Of a DNA stretch of 64,000 nucleotides, positions 56,932-64,000 are shown in pieces. Below the pieces are notes generated by a model. The model saw nothing but the letters and a program-made list of their open reading frames with translations. It had not been told where the DNA came from and made no database searches. The stretch comes from Diadophis punctatus similis (lineage: Eukaryota > Chordata > Lepidosauria > Squamata > Dipsadidae), in NCBI GenBank assembly GCA_023053685.1, contig JALIGW010000142.1, positions 255,501 to 319,500 on the forward strand, in the 5' to 3' direction. The translations under genes were made by a program, and so were the position numbers. Numbering within the stretch: position 1 is the first letter of the stretch; each line of letters opens with the position of its first letter.

Positions 56932-57664
56932 CGGCTCCATTTTATTTTCTAAAGGGACGGTTTTCCCCACAAGGCTCATATTTTACTGAATGTGGTGTTT
57001 AATTTTCATGGTCACTTAGCATAATGATTGCAGAACAATAAGCAAAGCTTATTTACATTCCCTACCAGCCAGCACAATGTACTTGTCAAACAAGTTGTAG
57101 CCTTTCACTTGCTCTGCAGTCAGTTGGTAAAATGAATCAATATAACTCCTGATCACTTTTGCAGGGCCGCAAAGAAGAGTGTGAGTCAAGAAGCTTTTTG
57201 ATTAAACGCATCTAATTGTTCCGTAGCACTGGAGCCATCTCTTAGCTCTAGGGCCTAGCTAAGGAAAATGTACTGTTTTACAAAGCTGTGTTGGAAGGGA
57301 GTGGGTGGATAGGTAAAATGTCCAAGCAAAAGGAAGCTAGAATTTTGATCTGAGAGCAAATTGTTCTCTTTGGTAAAGACCAACTGTCATTCTTGGTTGA
57401 CCTCCGAAGGAGAGAGAGGGGAAAAAATGAAGATGAAACATAAAAAATACCTCAGACTAAAATTAAAATTGGAACTTGACAAAAGTTTCTGGCTTAATGT
57501 TATACTAATTTGGGGGGGGGGGGGCTATGAGAATAGATATGTATATCAGTGCAGAAGATAGGCAAAATTATAGATGGTATTCCTCTCAGAAATTCATTCC
57601 TATGTAGTGACAAATAGGAGCCATTCTTATACTATAGGCTCGACAGGCAATAACTTTCTCATGG
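56932..57664. other. Low-copy DNA
   Basis: Nothing recognised. The part 57040-57260 has even composition and might be conserved non-coding DNA. Confidence 0.35.
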
Positions 57665-57672
57665 CTGTAAGG

Positions 57673-58531
57673 CAGTGGTTCCCAACCTGGCGGTTGGGAC
57701 CCCTTTGGGGGTCGAACGACCATTTCCCAGGGGTCGCCCCGACATCCTCAGCTGCCCCCTCCCACTGCCACAAGCCTGGCCATATCGACTCAACTTGCCC
57801 GAGCCCTCCGATTGGTCGGGAGAGGTGCCATTCGGTGAGAGGCATTTGTGACGCCTGGCAGCCGAGCTTTGACGGCATCAGCTAAGGGGCCAGCTTTGCT
57901 TTGAATTCTGGGAGTTGAAGTCCAGACACCTTAAAAGTTGCTGAGATTGAGAAATATTGCTGTACACTTGTTGGTTATCAAGTCTAAATACAGAAGTAGA
58001 CTTGTTGTGGAAGATGATATTCCTTGTGCTCTTGCAAAGACTGGCCCGAGAATTTCTGATCTGGCATAATTACATATTGTTTTTGTGATTAATCGCTATG
58101 CTTTAATTATGTAGCAGAGCTGAAGTGGTGCAGTGGTTAAATGCAGCCATTGCAGGCTGACTGCTAGTTCAACAGTTCAGCTGTTCAAATCTCACTAGGC
58201 TCAAGGTTGACTCAGCCTTCCATCCTTCCGAGGTGGGTAAAATGAGGACCCAGATTGTTGGGGGCAATATGCTGACTCTGTAAACCGCTTAGAGAGGGCT
58301 GTAAAGCACTATGAAGCGGTATATAAGAAAAGTGCTATAAAGTGCTATTGCTATGTTCAATTTGTAACAATGAAAATACATCCTGCATATTAGATATTTA
58401 CATTACAATTCATAACAGTAGCAAAATTACAGTTATGAAGTAGCAACAAAAATAATTTTATGGTTGGGGGTCACCACAACATGAGGAACTATATTAAGGG
58501 GTCGCGGCATTAGAAAGGTTGGGAACCACTG
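57673..58531. mobile_element. SPIN-type hAT transposon, non-autonomous, with nested SINE
   Basis: The element starts cagtggttcccaacctggcg and ends ggttgggaaccactg, with exact TSDs CTGTAAGG at 57665-57672 and 58532-58539. The right half holds stretches that I recognise from SPIN (SPace INvaders) hAT elements: gattaatcgctatgctttaa, ttcaatttgtaacaatgaaa, gggggtcaccacaacatgag. SPIN elements are known for horizontal transfer among tetrapods, including squamates. The left half (57733-57950) has an unrelated GC-rich insert and a MITE fragment (ctgggagttgaagtccag). A SINE (58112-58350) interrupts the right half. No transposase is encoded. Confidence 0.85.
58112..58350 (+). mobile_element. tRNA-derived SINE inside SPIN
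   Basis: Head gagctgaagtggtgcagtgg, body gaggacccagattgttgggg, tail gtgctattgctat. The flanking SPIN sequence is continuous across it with a short ATGT duplication. Confidence 0.85.
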
Positions 58532-58539
58532 CTGTAAGG

Positions 58540-59370
58540 GGTGAAGAGCTATCTCTTCTAGATATTTTTCCACTCAGAATTAGTAAGCATCCATAATCTT
58601 GGTGTCAAATGATAGTATGATGCAGTGAAGATGAATTAATTCCCCAGGCTATTCTGATATTTTCTGAGTCAATCCAACATAAACCAGGAGTTAGTCAGTC
58701 CTAAGAATAAGTAACATTTACATCTCAAGCCCTTGATTTTATAGTTAACTCATTCAAGTTGAAATTAACTCTGGGTGTATCCATGCAGTATTTTTGGTAA
58801 TGTTGTGGAAATGGTTTTCCAGTGCCATCTTCCAAAATGTTTTTCCCATTTTCAATCTTGCCTTTAGTTCTGGGATTTCCTCCTGACCCCTTGTCTGACT
58901 ACTAACCATCTCCGCCTGTGTTTAGCCTCTGATGATGAGGTTGGTGCTAAGTGCTATAAACAAAGATCATATAAAACTATTCTTGAGTCTTACAACAGTG
59001 AGATCTCATTATACCTATCTGGGTTTTCAGACATAGTTTGCTGCGCTACATTTGAAGCTATGCATCTGAAATTCTTTAAATTTGTTGGTAAATTTGTATT
59101 AGCCAGTTAATGATGCCGATATAACTGTATATTTCAGCTTCTGAAACTCCTCAGACAGGAAGCACCTTAAAATACATCAGAGGAAAAGATATTAGTCATT
59201 TCTCGATATTGTTGTCAAAATACCAGTGGGTGTTTGAGTGTCACTTCTACAAACTGATTTACAAGCACACATGCATGCACAACATTTTCGGTTCTTCTGT
59301 CAGAAGGCTACCTGGTTTTATATATATCTTTTCCAATTGAAAAGACAATTAAGAATAAAACAAAAAAGAA
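58540..59370. other. Low-copy DNA
   Basis: Nothing recognised. Confidence 0.4.
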
Positions 59371-59371
59371 T

Positions 59372-59900
59372 TAGACCAAATTAGGTAAAGGTAAACTTTT
59401 TCCCTGTCCATTCGCATCTGACTTTAGGGGACAGTGCTCATCTGCATTTCTTGGCTGTGGGAGCCAGTGTTGTCTGAAGACAAGTTCCATGGTCATGTGG
59501 CCAGCATGACTATAAGCCGAGGCACATGGAACGATGTTACCTTCCCACTGAAGTGGTACCTATTTATCTGCTCGCATTTGCATGCTTTCAAACCAGAGGT
59601 AGGTTCCTCCCGGTTCTATAGAACCGGTAGTAACTTGGCGGCCTGGGTCGCTAGAACCGGCAGCGACCCAAGGCTGCCATGCCCCTGAGTATTTTTTTAA
59701 GTATTGCGCATGCACGGTGCATCCCTGAGCGAACAGGCAGCAAAGAAAACCGGAACCCACCCCTGTTTCAAATTGCTAGATGGGGAGGAGCTGGTGCAAG
59801 TAATGGGAGCTCACCCCATCACACTCGGGTCTTGAACCCAGCTGTCAGCTTTCTAGCTGATGAGCTTAGCTTCTTTTACCACTGGTCCCTCGTGCCCCCT
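59372..59900 (-). mobile_element. tRNA-derived SINE (ACA-like) split by a hAT element
   Basis: The 5' window part (aggtaaaggtaaactttttc, catgtggccagcatgactat, gttaccttcccactgaagtg) and the part after 59773 (ggagctcaccccatcacact, gggtcttgaacccagctgtc) form one squamate SINE on the minus strand. Its tRNA-like head lies near 59900 (complement of accactggtccctcgtgccc). Confidence 0.65.
59594..59765. mobile_element. Short hAT element (GGTGGGTTCC family)
   Basis: Starts cagaggtaggttcctcccgg and ends aaccggaacccacccctg. TSDs TTTCAAAC (59586-59593) and TTTCAAAT (59766-59773) differ at one base. Confidence 0.85.
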
Positions 59901-60117
59901 AGACCAAATTAAAAGCATACAATTAAAAGCATAACTAAAAAGACAACCCCCCCCCAAAAAAAACCCTGTAACAAAATCATCTTTCAAACAAACAAAATGA
60001 AATTTGAAGAGCTTTCCAACAGCAGAAAGATTGTTAAGCAAACACAAATCCTCAAAAGAGCTATTCCGCCATCTGAGAGCTGAAGTGATGGGTTCAGTTG
60101 TCTTGGGGACACAAGCC

Positions 60118-60186
60118 TGTCATAGGAAAAATTTCCCAAGCTGAATTAGCCTCAGGTTTTCCAGGTTTACCCACTCCAGATCCAAG
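60118..60186. repeat. 69-bp direct repeat, copy 1
   Basis: Identical over 69 bp to 60637-60705, 519 bp away. The repeat begins tgtcataggaaaaatttccc. Confidence 0.92.
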
Positions 60187-60636
60187 CCCTTGTATTAGTG
60201 CTTCAAAAAAAACATGGATTTTATTGTATAAATTTTAAAAAAAATATCTTTTTTCTAAAAAGAAAAAAAGTAGTCCACAGAACATAAATGTCCTCCCAAT
60301 TGATCTTATTTGTCCAGTTTTGTCACAGGCAGCAATTAGGAAGGTCACATTTGAGACTGACTCAGATCTTGGTCTACATGATTACATGGTTACATTTCTG
60401 TATTGTGTTATGTTTTGACAGAGGACTTATGTTCCTTTTCAGACTGAGGCAACCCAATCCAGGCAAGCAGCATGTCTTCCGTGTTTCTATTTCTTCTCTC
60501 TTCACTGTTTTTGTGATCTATGTGGTTGGTAATCTTGCCAAAGCCTGTCTATCTAAGCTGCTTCAGCAATGCTCTGAGTCTTGATAAACTCATCATGTAA
60601 GACGAAAACATAAACCATCTCTGCTGTTGAATTTCA

Positions 60637-60705
60637 TGTCATAGGAAAAATTTCCCAAGCTGAATTAGCCTCAGGTTTTCCAGGTTTACCCACTCCAGAT
60701 CCAAG
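60637..60705. repeat. 69-bp direct repeat, copy 2
   Basis: Identical to 60118-60186. The sequences beyond the ends differ. Confidence 0.92.
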
Positions 60706-60942
60706 ATAAGTCCAAAAAATCAATGAGAACTTTCTGCTTGCAGAAAGAAAAAGGTTTCTGATCACACACAGTTATATAGATGAGTAGACAACCCATGACC
60801 TGTTGTGCCATCATTTCAGAGATATTTCCTTACCTAAACAGAAAAGCAAAATGACCACAAGTGCACAAAAAAGCAGTTGGAGCAGGGACAACTACCCCAC
60901 TGAGTTTCCTTGTTGGAAGCTGGCAGGGAGTATCAGAAATTT

Positions 60943-61032
60943 CCTTCCTTCCTTCCTTCCTTCCTTCCTTCCTTCCTTCCTTCCTTCCTTCCTTCCTTCC
61001 TTCCTTCCTTCCTTCCTTCCTTCCTTCCTTCC
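60943..61032. repeat. (CCTT)n microsatellite
   Basis: About 22 units of CCTT/TTCC. Confidence 0.97.
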
Positions 61033-62600
61033 AAACCAGTTGCCCTATAATGCACTGTTTCATCCACTTAAAGGTCATGACAATAATAGTTTTAGTAATA
61101 TATAGAGATTTGTGCCACAGTGGCATTGAAATAAACCATATTTTTCTTCTTACAATATGTTTCTCTGTGTGCCCTACTCACACACTACTGAACTCAATGG
61201 GGCTTCCCTCATAAATTGGATTATTCTATAAATATTACATTACATATGCTTTAAATAGACAGGCAATATAGAATATAGCCATCAATAATGAAGCAGAACA
61301 ATTAGACACAGTTTTGCAGTGCTTTGACAAAAACTTGTGTGCTTTTGAAGCACCCCATGAAGAGAAGCAATTTCCCCTCATTTTCAAGCAGTTTCACTCA
61401 GCAAAAGCAGTTTCTGCTCATGGGATTAGACCCATCTTGATGCTTTTAATCAGGGACACCCATAGTGGGAGGGTGGAAATATAAAGATAAATACGGTAGC
61501 TGTATTTGCACAATTGAAACACCTCCTCTTTTTTTACATGTAGCAAATCTATTATTATTTTGGTATTTATTTTAGCTTATCAACAAGAATAAAAGCATCA
61601 GAAAAAAGCAAACATTCAACGAAGAAAAAAATTCTTTGTGTGCAAAAAAAGGGGGGGAAAACACCAATGTTGAATATATCTAACATTAATCATAAAGAAC
61701 CCACCCCTGCTGGATGCTGAAAAATAAAAGTCAAAAACTGATAGGTTCTCCTCCCCTTACAAATAATTAGGAACTTTCCCAACCTTATTGAACAAAACTA
61801 CTCTATTAAATAAACCCAGATGAGAGAATCTGTCTGTAGTACATCTATTATCTTGACTGTTTTGATCCCGTTTTGTGGATGCTCTGCTTCTTCTCCAGTC
61901 TTTCCCAGCCTTTGTATCAACCCTGAAGCGAGCCTGGCTGAGGCCATCTTTGAGGCTTCATGGTTGCCACAAGGTAAAGAGGGAGAAAGGGAGGGGGGAA
62001 TTTTAGAAAGCTCGTCTTGGCTGTCAAAATAAAAAGTTTTCTTGTGGGAACCAAGGTCATTCCCAACAGGTGGCTGAGAAGAGGAGGAGTGGAGTAACCA
62101 GCCAACCTGCTAGCACCACTATTGGACAATGTGACCGATGACCTGAGGGGAAGGGGGAACGTTTACTTTTTAATTAGGTGAGAACCGCGGTAACCTTCAG
62201 AGTCAGTTTTCACCAGTTGTGCCAATATGATGTATCGAATAAATTGTTCCTCGAAGAATATACCTGCCTCGGAGTTCTGCTTTTAATGGGTCCATTACTT
62301 GGAACGCTGACACCTTTGCTTCAATTGATGAAACAACTGCAGGCAATGTGCAAAAATAAAAGATCAGTTTAAAGCAGATAAACTTAGCTAATCATAAGCA
62401 AATATTGGAAAAGAGCATTACAAACAACATATTCCAGCAGGGTCACGGATCACAGCCTGTCCCAGGACCCATTGAAAAGCCATGACTTTACTGCTTTCCT
62501 AGTGGATGCTAGGGTCATCCACTAAGAAAGGGACAGTCATACAGCAAGGCATATTTGGGGTTCCACAGGATAGCAATGATTTGCTGATGAGACCTAGAGC
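61033..62600. other. Low-copy DNA
   Basis: About 1.5 kb without recognised repeat or coding feature. Confidence 0.4.
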
Positions 62601-62608
62601 ATGTAAAC

Positions 62609-62697
62609 CAGGGGTGGCCAAACTATGGTTCTTTGAGGACCATAGTTGGGAGTTGAAGTCCACAGGTCCTCAAAGAACCATAGTTTGGCCACCCCTG
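62609..62697. mobile_element. Palindromic hAT MITE, 89 bp
   Basis: Starts caggggtggccaaactatgg and ends ccatagtttggccacccctg. Exact TSDs ATGTAAAC lie at 62601-62608 and 62698-62705. It is a shorter relative of 35465-35595. Confidence 0.93.
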
Positions 62698-62705
62698 ATG
62701 TAAAC

Positions 62706-63560
62706 CCTGCTAGATCTTATCAGATGAACAAAAACAATTGCATAAAGGTGGTACCATATTCATCAAAGCCCCAAGCTCTGAAGAGCTTTATAAGCGAAAC
62801 TCCAGCCTCTTTGGTTGCTTCTTGCAGGTCCTACTACCTTCTCCATCACTTTGGGGAGAAAATTGGAAAGTAGCCAGAAATTATCCAGCATTGCAAAGTA
62901 CAGGGATAACTTATTGAGGAGGCCTTCAGGACAAATGGAGCCATTCTCTTACACAAGCATGAAATTACCACCACATGAATCTGAGTGCAAGTCACCTTCT
63001 AGTGGACATGACTAAGTAACGGGGCAAAGATCTAACACACAGGTGGTGGCACTAACAATTGCACCTCGTGAAGACTGTAGGCTCAAACCAGACTTCACCA
63101 TGGTCAACTCATGTCCAATTACAGTCCAACTCCAAATGAGTTTCCCTATTCAGAGGGAAGTTGATAGTTCAGAGTAACTATTGCTTTCATGCATTATTTG
63201 GCAAATGACTATTGCCTTCATGCATTATTTTAATGCTTTCTGGATTCATCATTATCCACCAAAGCTCATTTAATTTCAAGACCTGCAGCTTACATTGATA
63301 CTCTTCACTATCAATGCTATGTTTCATAAGGCAGATCTGGATATTTTTAAGTAATCGTCCATGTATGCATGATTGAACAGAATAACATCTTAGTCACAGT
63401 TTTCATTTATGTAAGAGCAATTAAAATTATTATTCCTATTTCTTTTGGAGTTGAATTCATAGTCTATCTCAAGATCACTTTTGGTCAGGGGGTGATATTC
63501 CACAATATTAATTATTTTTAGAATCTGGAACTGATAACTGGAGGGGTTTTATTGACAGGT
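62706..63560. other. Low-copy DNA
   Basis: Holds a small imperfect tandem duplication at about 63178-63235 (actattgcyttcatgcattat). Nothing else recognised. Confidence 0.4.
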
Positions 63561-63564
63561 CTAA

Positions 63565-63785
63565 CCAGTTTGGTTTAGTGGTTAAAGTCACAGGCTAAAA
63601 ATGAGGAGATTTTGAGTTCTAATCCTGCCTTAGGCATGAAAGCCAGTTGGATGACTTTGGACCAGTCACTCTCTCTTTTAGCCCAACCTACTTCAAGGGT
63701 TGTTGCTGTGGGGAAAATAGGAGGAGGGAGTAGTATGATGGATGTTCACTGTCTTGAGTTATTTATAAAAATAATAAACGTAGGA
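63565..63785 (+). mobile_element. Sauria SINE with BovB-like tail
   Basis: The head aaccagtttggtttagtggt and the B-box region (gagttctaatcctgcctta) are followed by aggcatgaaagccagttgga. The 3' end cttgagttatttataaaaat then aataaacg is the BovB-derived tail of Sauria SINEs, which allows mobilisation by BovB reverse transcriptase. The copy is nearly full length. Confidence 0.88.
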
Positions 63786-64000
63786 TTTTTAAAAATCCAT
63801 TTCGGCATGGTCCATTCTATGTGCTTTTTGACACTTTGATCACATGGCTCTCTGCTATTTTTTCAATACTGCTTAAAATCAGAGAACCCCTTTTCATTTA
63901 ATCCAATAGGGATCTCCTTACACTTTTAAAACTCAATTTTATATATGTTTACATTGTTATAAATTACACAAAAATCTTTCACAATTAAAGATCCAATTAT

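Overview
This window looks like intergenic or intronic nuclear DNA of a squamate reptile, most probably a colubroid snake. I found no host protein-coding exon, rRNA gene or functional tRNA gene that I can support. The organism call rests on the mix of interspersed repeats: Sauria-type tRNA SINEs with a BovB-like tail, snake-type CR1 LINEs whose 3' ends run into (ATTCT)n microsatellites, a SPIN-type hAT transposon, L1 and BovB fragments, dense (GATA)n arrays, and very many non-autonomous hAT elements with 8-bp target site duplications (TSDs). No family search could be run, so family names come from recognised sequence signatures.

Layout. 1-1.1 kb: a Tigger-like element followed by a hAT element with an exact TSD. 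1.47-4.07 kb: the only long, intact reading frame of biological interest, an L1 ORF1 protein on the minus strand, inside a 2.6-kb element bounded by exact 16-bp TSDs but with no ORF2 (a half-L1). 4.1-8.3 kb: small MITEs, a tRNA/CR1 chimeric SINE, a CR1 endonuclease fragment and a (CTAT)n array. 8.3-10.3 kb: a 2-kb GC-rich foldback hAT element built from 108-bp units around a 308-bp-arm palindrome. 11-14 kb: SINE, Penelope-like arms and a second foldback element. 14-23.7 kb: many DNA transposons, two Sauria or CR1 insertions and an L2-like tail. 23.7-24.3 kb: a 600-bp purine tract. 25-33 kb: hAT elements, LINE 3' ends, BovB reverse transcriptase remnants and large microsatellites. 33-44 kb: mostly low-copy DNA with SINEs and microsatellites. 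44-46.6 kb: CR1 and hAT nests. 47.7-48.3 kb: a non-LTR element with exact TSDs. 48.3-54.2 kb: a repeat-poor stretch. 54-64 kb: CR1, hAT, Tigger-like, SPIN and SINE copies.

How the parts relate. Nothing here forms an operon or pathway. The elements are mostly non-autonomous and would depend on enzymes encoded elsewhere: hAT transposase for the TIR/8-bp-TSD elements, and CR1, BovB or L1 reverse transcriptase for the SINEs and LINE fragments. Nesting gives relative ages: a hAT element sits inside a CR1, another inside a SINE, a SINE inside SPIN, a hAT inside a tRNA-SINE, and a CR1 inside a hAT. Most long translations from the window are in microsatellites or inverted repeats and are not genes. 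The most noteworthy items are the half-L1 with an open ORF1, the foldback hAT element with a possible captured host exon, and the recurrent hairpin architecture of several hAT families.
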